Source: Torulaspora globosa (taxonomy: Eukaryota; Ascomycota; Saccharomycetes; Saccharomycetales; Saccharomycetaceae). From it: a stretch of 64,000 bases of DNA. Of this stretch, positions 49,171 to 59,000 are shown one piece after another (within the stretch, counting starts at the first letter, position 1; each line of letters begins with the position of its first letter). The position numbers and the translations under genes are program-made. The notes under the pieces were generated by a model that worked only from the letters and a program-made list of their open reading frames with translations, was not told the origin of the DNA and made no database searches. The stretch covers positions 744,001 to 808,000 of the forward strand of contig NC_050734.1 of assembly GCF_014133895.1 (NCBI RefSeq). Direction: 5' to 3'.

Positions 49171-51450
49171 TCAAAATCTCCAGGTTTCGTCAACGGATTC
49201 TACAGCCCATTTGAATTTCTCTCGCAATGATTTCGTGAAGATTTTTTCAATTGGGACTCCATATTTCTTGCAGAATACAACAGAAAGTCGGGGATCAATA
49301 TAGTTGATCTTGGAGGTACCTAACGAAACCTGAGAGTTTTCCTCTTTATCTCGAAGTTGAATAGCACTTACCTGAATTCTCTGATCCAGCTTCTCGATTT
49401 GCTTATCCAGCTTTTCAACCGTGGTGTTGGCTGATTTTAGCTTGATCTCTCGTGTTTCCAATTCTTCCTCGTAGTTTCTTCTTGTCTCCTCGACTTTGTC
49501 AAGCCATTCCTTCAGATCTGATTCGGTCAAGAGCTCTTGGCCTTCAAACTTCCTCTTGTCGTTTTCACGAGCGAACTTTTTGTGACATTTCTCAATCTCT
49601 CTTTCGATAATGCGTTTATGAATAGAGGCCTCATCCTCTTTAGTTAAATCATCAAGCTCTTCGAAATATTTTGGTCTTTTTTTTAACTCAGACTCATCTA
49701 ATTGCAGAATAGCTCTCTTAAGCCTGATTTTTTGCCATTCAAGCTCTTTTATCTTATCACTAGCCTTTTGAACCGATTGAGCGTGATTTTTAGTCACAGA
49801 CCTCTGATGGTTACATAGGATTGCGACCGTTCGGTTAGCAGCGTTGTATTTGAGCAGTTTCTCAGCAACAGTTCCTTCGTTTGGTATAAGGTCCAACTGA
49901 TCTTGCATCGTCTTCGAAGCATTGTAGGTACGAAAAACTTTCGCTGTCAAACCGGGCATATAATGTTGTAGATGCTTATTCAAAATGCTGGGATCCAAAC
50001 GGTCAAATAGTTGATCGCCTGGTTGCTTTGGTGGCCTTTTGAAGATTGCCAGGTTCTTAAAAACCTGTTTATCAACCTCGACCTCTTGGTAATATCTAAT
50101 CGAATCTTTACCAAGGAAATCGAAAATTACTGTGTTTGGGGGGTTAAGTGTGACATGCTCGTATCTTAAGGAGCAACAACCGACAGTGTCTGCCTCGTCC
50201 TCCGATTTTTCTCCGCCCGCTCTTAAAGCGAACACATCTATCAGATAGATTGCCACAGATTTTTGACGTTCAAGCATAACCTTGTTCTTCAGGTTCTTAG
50301 TATAATCTTTCCTGATAGCGTCGATGTGGTCTTTCAACTGCCTCGCTTTCTCAAATTTCTTATAATCACTTTGGCCATTCAAAGAGGAGTTAGCGGCAAA
50401 GCGCACATACTTGAAAGAGTTGGAAATATTTTCTCTCCACATAGCTAACCATTGGACAGTATTGTCATGTCTTATTTCTCCCCATTTTTGGCCTTCTGGT
50501 AACGGTGGAATGGGTGCATCTTTGTCCAAGTTCAACACAACATCTTCTGGATAGACTCTTCTCTTCAGTTTACCAGTTTTGGGATGAGCACCACGCCCCC
50601 TAAAAAGACCTGGGGGTTCAATTCTGAAGTTTCCGACCTGTTCCTTTCTGCCATCCAGCTCACAGAATTTGTATGGTTCCTCCAATTTCTCCCTTTCCAA
50701 ACGTAATTGTTTTTTCTCCTGCGAGCTTAATTGCTTTCTTTGCTCTTTCTGCAATTCGAAATATTCGAAAATCTTTGTAAAATCGCACTTGTTAAAATCT
50801 TTGATCTCGATATTATTTTGAGTCCCACCGCATTCTCTTAGGACTTCCAGAAAATCATTAAAGAAATTCTTCTGAAAGACAGGATTCTTCGTATGGTCAG
50901 ATCCTAGTAATGCCGCGTAAAATCCAGCGACTTCTTCAGCCTTAGCTGGCAAGTCTACAGGTTTGCCATCATAATACAGTTTCACATGCGATGGCAGTGG
51001 CTCATAAGGAGGTGGAAATATGACGCCATTATGCTTTAATGTTGTCCATTTCACAGAATCGTCCTCCTTTTCAGCTTCCCACCATTTATACCCACCATCC
51101 TCCTCTTCCTCTTCTCCTACGCCTTCCTCCTCCTTCTTGATTTTTGATTTAGATGTCTTAGTCTTTCGTGTTGACGTTTCTTTCTTTACTTTGTTCAAAC
51201 CTGTAGCCTGCTTCTTTCTTGGCTTCTTTGTCGGCTCACTTTTAACCTCGATCCTGGTTGTCTTTTCCTCTTCTAATTCTGGAGTTCGTCCATTCGGTGT
51301 CTCAGAAACCTGAGACAGTGCCGTATCGCTATCGAACTCCCCAGTATCGTCATCCTCTTCATCGAGTTGGGCGGCTCTTCTTCTTTTCGAAGTTCGTGAC
51401 AGTGGAGTATCCTCTTCGTCTGAAGAATACTGACGTTTCTCAGTGGTCAT
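49171..51450 (-). CDS. TOP1: DNA topoisomerase I (type IB)
   Basis: Relaxes DNA supercoils through a 3'-phosphotyrosyl intermediate. The 759 residues compare with 769 in S. cerevisiae. The N-terminal ~115 residues are a charged, disordered, Lys/Glu-rich region; the core domain follows ([20 protein letters not shown] onwards) with catalytic-pentad segments such as [20 protein letters not shown] and [10 protein letters not shown]; then a coiled-coil linker (~590-690), and the C-terminal domain with the active-site Tyr at 717 in [11 protein letters not shown]. All expected parts are intact. Matches YOL006C. Confidence 0.98.
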   Translation of the reverse strand: MTTEKRQYSSDEEDTPLSRTSKRRRAAQLDEEDDDTGEFDSDTALSQVSETPNGRTPELEEEKTTRIEVKSEPTKKPRKKQATGLNKVKKETSTRKTKTSKSKIKKEEEGVGEEEEEDGGYKWWEAEKEDDSVKWTTLKHNGVIFPPPYEPLPSHVKLYYDGKPVDLPAKAEEVAGFYAALLGSDHTKNPVFQKNFFNDFLEVLRECGGTQNNIEIKDFNKCDFTKIFEYFELQKEQRKQLSSQEKKQLRLEREKLEEPYKFCELDGRKEQVGNFRIEPPGLFRGRGAHPKTGKLKRRVYPEDVVLNLDKDAPIPPLPEGQKWGEIRHDNTVQWLAMWRENISNSFKYVRFAANSSLNGQSDYKKFEKARQLKDHIDAIRKDYTKNLKNKVMLERQKSVAIYLIDVFALRAGGEKSEDEADTVGCCSLRYEHVTLNPPNTVIFDFLGKDSIRYYQEVEVDKQVFKNLAIFKRPPKQPGDQLFDRLDPSILNKHLQHYMPGLTAKVFRTYNASKTMQDQLDLIPNEGTVAEKLLKYNAANRTVAILCNHQRSVTKNHAQSVQKASDKIKELEWQKIRLKRAILQLDESELKKRPKYFEELDDLTKEDEASIHKRIIEREIEKCHKKFARENDKRKFEGQELLTESDLKEWLDKVEETRRNYEEELETREIKLKSANTTVEKLDKQIEKLDQRIQVSAIQLRDKEENSQVSLGTSKINYIDPRLSVVFCKKYGVPIEKIFTKSLREKFKWAVESVDETWRF

Positions 51451-51779
51451 ACGGCTTCCGTGAATGATACAACGTTTGTCTATTCCAAGAAGCTTGTCTC
51501 GATTAAAATGTTCCCTGGCGTTCTAGCTGAGAAGATCACCTAACCGTTTGATCAAAAAGGCGTTCTAGACCCTGGATCTTAACAAACTAAAACACTAACT
51601 TTGAGGTGTGGCTGACGGATCTTCCTTGTAGACTGTCGATTTTTGGTGGATCCAGGTTTCTTAATCTCTTCCCGAATATCAAGGTCCATCTCGCTTCCAG
51701 AAACATATATTCTTCAAGCTCTCAGCGGGAAGGAAGAAAAGAGGAAAAAAAAAAAAAACTAGGTCTCGGACAACACCGG

Positions 51780-51824
51780 AAACCGGACTCATACAAGTAA
51801 CGCCGGGTAATCACAGTCCGGTTT
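51780..51824. repeat. 10-bp inverted repeat enclosing a Reb1 site
   Basis: AAACCGGACT and AGTCCGGTTT are perfect arms 25 bp apart; CGGGTAA at 51804-51810 lies between. About 330 bp upstream of TOP1. Confidence 0.6.
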
Positions 51825-51870
51825 TGAGGTGCCGTTTTCCGCGTAGGTTCCGGACAAATTGAGATTTATC

Positions 51871-51900
51871 CTATTTAGGAGGAAATCAAAACAAACAAAT
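51871..51900 (+). promoter_or_regulatory. Mcm1-Fkh module upstream of CDC5
   Basis: CCTATTTAGG is a full Mcm1 (MADS) palindrome and ACAAACAAA is a full forkhead RYAAACAWW match 11 bp downstream. In S. cerevisiae CDC5 belongs to the CLB2 cluster, activated in G2/M by Mcm1-Fkh2-Ndd1 through this arrangement. The module is about 540-570 bp upstream of CDC5. Confidence 0.65.
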
Positions 51901-52437
51901 ACCGAAAGCATCGACAACATAGAAAGAACTACTAGTAGTCTTCAAAATTACTATGAAGCAGTAATAGGATGTATTAACTCCTCAATCAGTTTCACACTGA
52001 AGAGATTAATTCACTTCTCAGTTTGTGCAGCTTGCTCGGTTGATACGGAATAATATAGCTCAATATCAGTTGAACGCTTGAGAAGCCGATATAATTCTTC
52101 CTATCATAGCTTACACGACTTATTGGCGACGTGCTCAGAAATTGCATCCGTATTACTTTTTAGAAGAAAAAGACAGGTCATTTCGAGCGCTCGGCACAAC
52201 CAACTCTCAGTTGTCTGGGCTTTAGTTTTACCCCAGGTTCTTTGACACAAAAACGAGAATAAGGCTACACAGTTCCTACATAGCCTGTGAAAGAAAAAGT
52301 TCCCCAAATATATAAAGGAGGAGTTCGATTGAAAGGTTATTCTCTACTTTCTCATCCTGGTTCGTTTGGAATCTGGCTTTTAATTAACTTGAAGATTTTT
52401 ATCGGAAGCGAGTGGTTCAAGGCATACAGTCTGGAAG

Positions 52438-54612
52438 ATGTCGCTAGCACCTTTGCAAACTGTTAGTGAGAAGCTATTGAATAACCGCTCCAACTTGATA
52501 CATACCCCTGTGAAAGGTACTAAAGCGAATAACAATGCTGGCGTTGGGATTGGCATTGGTACCGGCTTAGATGGAAAAGAAAATCAAGCCGAGAGTCTCC
52601 ATCATCACCATTATCAAAATAACCACAATAAACGGGTGGACACTAATGGTCAACCAGCCCAAAAAAAGAAGAAGGAGAAATTATCAGCACTCTGTAAAAC
52701 ACCACCATCTTTAATTAAGACTCGCGGAAGGGACTATCATAGAGGCCATTTCTTAGGTGAAGGTGGGTTTGCTCGATGTTTTCAAATTAGAGATGATAGC
52801 GGTAAAATATTCGCCGCCAAGACAGTCGCCAAACTATCGATTAAGACGGAGAAAACGAGGAAGAAATTACTGTCGGAGATTCAAATTCACAAAAGCATGA
52901 GACATCCCAATATAGTACAATTCATTGACTGTTTTGAAGATGAAACAAACGTGTATATCTTATTGGAGATATGTCCTAACGGTTCCCTGATGGAACTGTT
53001 AAAGAAAAGGAAAACGTTGACCGAGCCTGAAGTTCGTTTTTTTACCACTCAGATTTGCGGCGCTATCAAGTATATGCATTCTAGGAGAGTTATACACAGA
53101 GACCTTAAACTGGGTAACATATTCTTCGATAAGAACTACAACTTGAAAATCGGAGATTTTGGCCTGGCGGCTGTTCTGGCAAATGATAGAGAGAGAAAAT
53201 ATACAGTATGTGGTACACCAAATTACATTGCTCCTGAGGTACTGATGGGAAAGCATTCCGGACATTCTTATGAAGTGGATATATGGTCAATTGGTGTAAT
53301 GATTTATGCCCTCTTAATTGGGAAGCCGCCCTTCCAAGCTAAGGATGTGAACACAATTTATGAAAGGATCAAGTGCTGTGATTTTGTTTTCCCCAAGGAG
53401 AAATATTTGTCGCCTGAGGCCAGAGTCCTTATTCAAGATCTTCTATCTCTCGATCCACTAGAGAGACCATCTCTAATGGAAGTTATGGATTATGTATGGT
53501 TCAGAGGCATTTTTCCACCATATATCCAGTCCGATGTGATGACTGAGGTACCGAACTATGAGGGTACAATAAGTGCGGAAGAGTCATTGATCAATTTCAA
53601 GAATTGCATGGAAAGGTCGGGGATAATCGACAATAGTAAACTTCAGAAAAATGTCAAGGATGTCATATCTTTTGTTAACCAAGAAAATGATAATACCTCG
53701 AACCAGCAACGTCAAAATATCCTGCCAAACTCTTTATCACCAGGTGGCACCCGTAACAAGTATAAGGAAGTGGTTGATTTAGAAGCGCAAAGGCGATTGA
53801 ATGACTTAGCCCGTGAGGCTAGGCTACGCAGAGCCCAACAGGCCACGATAAAGAGAGATTTGGTGGCAACTTCAACGAATCTTATTAAATCGGAAATCTC
53901 ACTGCGGATCCTGGCTAGTGAATGTCATTTAACGTTGAACGGAATATTAGAGGCTGAAGCTCAAAAGCGAATGGGGGGTCTTCCTCAGTCTAGGCTACCT
54001 AAAGTGAAACACCCAATAATAGTGACGAAATGGGTAGATTATTCGAATAAGCATGGTTTCTCATATCAGCTATCGACCGAAGATATCGGAGTTCTTTTCA
54101 ATAATGGAACAACAGTACTGCGGCTGGCTGATGCTGAAGAATTTTGGTACATCAGCTATGACGACCGCGAAGGCTGGGTTGCTAGCCATTATTTACTCAC
54201 TGAAAAGCCTCGGGAATTGACAAGACATTTAGAAGTCGTTGATTTCTTCTCCAAGTATATGAGAGCGAACTTAAGCAGGGTTTCAACATTTGTGAGGGAA
54301 GAGTATCACAAGGATGACGTCTTTTTAAGGCGTTACACGAGATACAAACAGTTTGTTATGTTCGAGTTGAGTGACGGAACTTTCCAATTCAACTTCAAGG
54401 ATCACAACAAACTTGCAGTTTCAGAGGGTGGTAAACTGGTAACCTACATTTCGCCATCGCATGAGAGTTTAACTTATCCACTAGTAGAGTTACTCAAGAT
54501 CGGAGAGATACCAAATTATCCCGATTGTAATTTTATGGAAAAGCTGTCTTTGATAAAGGAAGGTCTAAAACAGAAATCTTCTATAGTCACAGTGGAACAA
54601 AACCAACCGTGA
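52438..54612 (+). CDS. CDC5: Polo-like kinase Cdc5
   Basis: Mitotic and meiotic polo kinase that acts in cohesin cleavage, mitotic exit and cytokinesis. The 724 residues compare with 705 in S. cerevisiae. The N-terminus has a destruction-box-like RSNL (17-20) in a segment conserved in yeast Cdc5, and a KEN motif (47-49), so APC/C turnover is expected. The kinase domain (~101-355) has GEGGFA, catalytic HRDLKLGN near 221, DFG, and an activation loop with CGTPNYIAPE. The C-terminal polo boxes (~530-720) include TKWVDYSNKHGFSYQLS. In S. cerevisiae YMR001C is the gene next to CEN13. Confidence 0.98.
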   Translation: MSLAPLQTVSEKLLNNRSNLIHTPVKGTKANNNAGVGIGIGTGLDGKENQAESLHHHHYQNNHNKRVDTNGQPAQKKKKEKLSALCKTPPSLIKTRGRDYHRGHFLGEGGFARCFQIRDDSGKIFAAKTVAKLSIKTEKTRKKLLSEIQIHKSMRHPNIVQFIDCFEDETNVYILLEICPNGSLMELLKKRKTLTEPEVRFFTTQICGAIKYMHSRRVIHRDLKLGNIFFDKNYNLKIGDFGLAAVLANDRERKYTVCGTPNYIAPEVLMGKHSGHSYEVDIWSIGVMIYALLIGKPPFQAKDVNTIYERIKCCDFVFPKEKYLSPEARVLIQDLLSLDPLERPSLMEVMDYVWFRGIFPPYIQSDVMTEVPNYEGTISAEESLINFKNCMERSGIIDNSKLQKNVKDVISFVNQENDNTSNQQRQNILPNSLSPGGTRNKYKEVVDLEAQRRLNDLAREARLRRAQQATIKRDLVATSTNLIKSEISLRILASECHLTLNGILEAEAQKRMGGLPQSRLPKVKHPIIVTKWVDYSNKHGFSYQLSTEDIGVLFNNGTTVLRLADAEEFWYISYDDREGWVASHYLLTEKPRELTRHLEVVDFFSKYMRANLSRVSTFVREEYHKDDVFLRRYTRYKQFVMFELSDGTFQFNFKDHNKLAVSEGGKLVTYISPSHESLTYPLVELLKIGEIPNYPDCNFMEKLSLIKEGLKQKSSIVTVEQNQP

Positions 54613-54802
54613 CGCTGAAACAAAAGAGCGCACGGCAGCAGCAATTTAAATCTAATTAATTCGATGCTTACATACCTACAGTCAGGTCAATAGCAAATCT
54701 TCAAAGTCATCAAGCCCAGCGCCGACCCTCTGGGGTAGCCCTCTGACTACTTTGGCGGACCTCATCAGTCGAACTAACCGTCTCTACGCTCCTGCTCTAC
54801 CC

Positions 54803-55171
54803 TCATATGCCATAATTGTCATCAGATGCAAGTGTCTGTAAATTCCACTCCGTTTCAAAATTGGTTTTCAATACCGCAAGCTTATTAATTATGCTATTGC
54901 AAGCATTTTTTAGTGCGTCCTTAGGATCATAACCTTCGACAGTTTGTATCCTCATCTTGAAGCGGGCAAACAGCGGATGCTCAACTTTGTAGGCAGCAAA
55001 CAGTACTTTCCTATCGTTCAGCAGTTCCGCTCTTATTAAGTTGCCCAGCGTATGGTCTTCCTTCTCGAAAGAAATCACCACAGCGTTTGGTGCCTTGGTA
55101 TCCGGTTCGATTTTTAGTTTCGACTCACCTTCTCCCAACAAAAAAAGCTCGAATCTATCTGGGGCGTTCAT
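54803..55171 (-). CDS. RPB11: RNA polymerase II subunit Rpb11
   Basis: A 122-residue alpha-like subunit (120 in S. cerevisiae) that dimerises with Rpb3 to nucleate polymerase II assembly. The alpha-motif is clear: [17 protein letters not shown], followed by [20 protein letters not shown] and the C-terminal helix with [14 protein letters not shown]. The N-terminus [16 protein letters not shown] matches the family. It is convergent with CDC5 (190 bp) and divergent from SIN3. Matches YOL005C. Confidence 0.98.
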   Translation of the reverse strand: MNAPDRFELFLLGEGESKLKIEPDTKAPNAVVISFEKEDHTLGNLIRAELLNDRKVLFAAYKVEHPLFARFKMRIQTVEGYDPKDALKNACNSIINKLAVLKTNFETEWNLQTLASDDNYGI

Positions 55172-56074
55172 ATTGGAGCAAAGTATCTAAATAGCGACCC
55201 AATAAGCCCGAATCTGTCGTCGATCTTCTACCTTCAGCTGCGCAACCCATCTTCTAGTAGTCCGCCTGTCATTTACACGAAAAAAACAGCTTAGAATGGA
55301 CTAAAGAAACCTTTGTTCCGGGTAACTGGAAAACACATCACTGGCGGCTAAAGCTGATACCATGAACAACTCTAAACACTCTTACGAAAACGTCACATCC
55401 ACCTACTTCAGCGTCCTGTTTGATTGACATCAATCTAATTTGGTTCACAGTGCGACAGGGATATCAACAAGAAACAGAAGGCAACGGACCGGGAAATTGC
55501 CAAGGAACTCAGGAAGACCGAGGACAAAAAAAACAGCAAAAGGAAGGACGGTATTAGAACTCCTCCGCGATCGAGATTAGCGAAGATTGCTGATCTCAAC
55601 ACTTGGATGAAATTCCAGTGCTCAAAAGCTTTATATGCTGATCATTTTATCACATCACGTGCTTGCTAATACTCGTTAGTGGTGATTCCCGTCACCAATT
55701 TCCCTTTTTTTTTCTTTCCATAGTACGCCTAACCCGCCGGAACTCGACCAAATTTCAGCACTGCACAATAAACTACAACATTAGTTTGATTATCTGTCCC
55801 GAAAACAACTCGAAGTTTGGAGCTTGCACTAGCATAGTTCCGATTTGCTCATAATATTTCCTTATAAGCATACGAGAACACTAGGGGTGTGCTTTTTAAC
55901 TGCGGGGATCTTTGCATAGCATTTCCAGTTTTCGTATTTCTCGTCTTTGGCATTGTTTTTTCTTCGAATTCAGCACCTGTATTGCTAATCCCGCTTTGCT
56001 GGTCAATTGTTACTTACGTCTCGTTGGGAAATTTTATTTCATACTCGTTGAAGCGGGTTTGTTCATTTATCTAG
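55172..56074. promoter_or_regulatory. Divergent RPB11-SIN3 region
   Basis: A 903-bp region. Motifs: Reb1 site CGGGTAA (55319-55325), a URS1-like TAGCCGCCA on the - strand (55342-55350), and TCACGTGC (55655-55662). A Lys-rich frame without a good start at about 55450-55669 is not credited. Poly-pyrimidine runs lie at about 55703-55722. Confidence 0.6.
55319..55350. promoter_or_regulatory. Reb1 site next to URS1-like site
   Basis: CGGGTAA (55319-55325) and TGGCGGCTA (55342-55350; TAGCCGCCA on the - strand, 9 of 10 to URS1 over its length minus the last base). About 150-180 bp upstream of RPB11. Confidence 0.4.
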
Positions 56075-59000
56075 ATGAGCAATTCTCATGTTTGGAGTCA
56101 GCCGGCCGGCAGCGGCAGTGGTAATAAAGACGATCCGGGTCCCAAAGATCATGAGAATGGAGAAAATGGTTCTTCGGAACAACCGGGCACCATTACTGGT
56201 TTAACCTCCGTTGTTCAGGGTAGCCTTCCTATGAGCTCTCCAGTTTCCTCGGAGCTGCCAAAACAGAATCTAGAGGTGAACGGTGAGCATAAACCACATG
56301 TTGTTCTGCCTTCTATATCAGATTTAAGCGGTGAAACATCCCAAGCTACCAGGATTGCTGGTAATCTTGCGGATGTTCCCCCAAAGGACAGTCCTGTTTC
56401 AAATGCCAGGGTGACAATTTTACCGCACCAACCGTTGCGACTACCCTCGGTTCACTCCACCTACAACAGCCCGCCAGTAATACCTGCAATGCCCGAAAAT
56501 CGAAGCCCTGTGCACGACACAAATGGTCAGAAATTGGAAGTCACGAATGCGAATATGAACAATGGAGTTAAATCCAGTCAGGCTACTAACACAGGCATAT
56601 CGCTGGCAAACTTTGATAATCCAATGCCGCCATCACAATATCAGACAGCCTTGCCTAACTCTAACTTTCAGCTGTTACAGCCCACCGCTCAGCAGCAGCA
56701 GCAGCAACAGCAACAGACACAAGATGTCTACTACCGGCCATTGAACGTTAAAGATGCTCTTTCGTATCTCGAGCAAGTGAAGTATCAATTTAGCTCCAGG
56801 CCGGATGTTTACAACCATTTCCTCGATATAATGAAAGACTTTAAATCACAGGCTATCGACACCCCTGGGGTCATTGAGAGAGTCTCTTCTCTGTTTAAAG
56901 GGTATCCTAACTTGATCCAAGGCTTCAACACTTTCTTACCTCAGGGCTACTGGATTGAGTGCTCTGCTAATCCCGATGAACCCATTAGAGTTACAACTCC
57001 AATGGGTGCATCCTGCGTGGCGGGAACTATGGAGAATGCAGGGCAAAGTTTTCAAGCACAGCCACGAGCACGTCAAATGCAGCAATTGGGGTCAAAGCAG
57101 GAGCAAGCGACTAGCGTTTCCCAAGGCGACCGTCAAGCGGCAGTTGAATCCGTAGTGCCAACCATCAATCCTAATTTAAACGTGTCCAATCCAGCTCAAC
57201 ATCAATCTCAGCAACAAATTCAGGATTTCCAGGTGCCTTTACAAGCGCCACTTGGGCAATCCCTTCAATTGCAGGCCAATGATCAGACAAAAAAAACAGC
57301 TGATGTTGAATTTAGCCAGGCTATCAACTATGTGAATAAGATCAAGAACAGGTTTGCAGATAAACCTGACATTTACAAAAATTTTCTGGAGATTTTACAA
57401 ACATACCAAAGGGAGCAGAGACCTATCAACGAGGTGTACGCACAAGTCACGGTATTGTTTCAGAATGCGCCGGATTTGTTAGATGATTTCAAGAAGTTTC
57501 TGCCCGATTCCTCTGCAACTTCCGGACGTGAACAGCAGCAGCACCAAGCACCAAGCTTGATGCAGCAACCTCAGATATATGGCTTTGGCTCCTACTACAA
57601 TGAGACAAGTCCTCCAACGTCGCGTCAAAATCTGCCACCTTTAGGCAGCTTCTCTCCCCCTTCTAACGGAACTATTCCGCATACTTACTATCGTGAACAG
57701 CAACCACGTCCTGTCGGTTTACCGCCTGTGCCGCAGGTTGAAAGTCATCTTGAGCCAAAACTATCGCTTCAGCATGCTGCAGGAATATCCGGAGAACCAC
57801 TACCCATGTCTAACTTGAGATCGCAAATTGCTGGTCAAAGCCCGTCAGAGTTCGCGCAGATTCAGCAGCAGCAGTTACAGCAAATGCCCCTAGCAGAGCA
57901 GTCGGTCAACCAACAGGAGGCGCAGTTTCTCGATGTTACTGTAAGGCCAGAAATCGACCTGGATCCTAGCATTGTGCCTGTCGTTCCAGAGCCTACGGAG
58001 CCTATCGAAGACAGTCTCTCGTTTGTCGAAGAAACAAACTTCTTTGACAAGGCCAAGAAATTTATTGGGAATAAACAGGTATACACCGAGTTTTTAAAGA
58101 TTTTGAATCTTTTTTCTCAAGATCTTTTGGAAACAGAAGAGTTGGTTGATAGAGTAGAGCACTACCTGGGCGGCAATAAAGAGCTCTTTACGTGGTTCAA
58201 GAACTTTGTTGGCTATCAGGATAAGCCTAAGCACATAGAGAACATCGTTCATGAGAAGCATCGCTTGGATTTGGATTTATGCGAAGCTTGTGGCCCCAGC
58301 TACAAGAAGCTGCCGAAGACCGACACTTTCATGCCCTGCTCGGGACGAGATGAGATGTGTTGGGCGATATTGAACGATGAATGGGTTGGTCATCCGGTTT
58401 GGGCCTCAGAAGACTCGGGTTTCATTGCTCATCGTAAGAATCAATATGAGGAGACACTATTCAAGATTGAGGAAGAAAGGCATGAGTATGACTTCTATAT
58501 TGAGTCGAATTTGAGAACTATTCAAACGCTGGAAACGATTGCAAGCAAGATTGCCAACATGTCGGAGGAGGAGAAAGCCAGTTTCAAACTACCGCCTGGT
58601 TTAGGTCATACATCTTTGACAATTTACAAGAAAGTAATTAGGAAGGTTTACGACAAAGAGAGAGGTTTTGAAATTATAGATGCATTACACGAATACCCAG
58701 CTGTCGCTGTTCCGGTGGTCTTAAAGAGGCTGAAGCAGAAGGATGAAGAATGGAGACGAGCTCAGAGAGAGTGGAATAAAGTTTGGAGAGAACTGGAACA
58801 GAAAGTCTACTACAAGTCGTTAGATCATCTTGGTCTCACATTTAAGCAAGCGGACAAAAAGCTTCTGACAACTAAGCAGCTTGTGTCAGAGATCAGTAGC
58901 ATAAAGAGTGACCAGACCAACAAGAGAATGCACTGGCTGACTCCGAAACCAAAAAGTCAATTGGATTACGATATTCTCGATAAAGAAGTGCTTTTCGACA

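Larger units (their letters stand above)
51451..52437. promoter_or_regulatory. Divergent TOP1-CDC5 region
   Basis: A 987-bp region with no credible gene (frames of 60-70 codons only). It contains an inverted repeat AAACCGGACT (51780-51789) and AGTCCGGTTT (51815-51824) enclosing a Reb1 site CGGGTAA (51804-51810), and a Mcm1-type CCTATTTAGG (51871-51880) followed by an Fkh-type ACAAACAAA (51892-51900). Confidence 0.7.

Noticed and set aside
55450..55669. Lys-rich frame upstream of SIN3 (segment NKKQKATDREIAKELRK), possibly exon 2 of a small spliced gene
   Set aside because: An ATG and a CAG acceptor are nearby, but there is no good 5' splice site or TACTAAC-like branch site, and I recognise no family.
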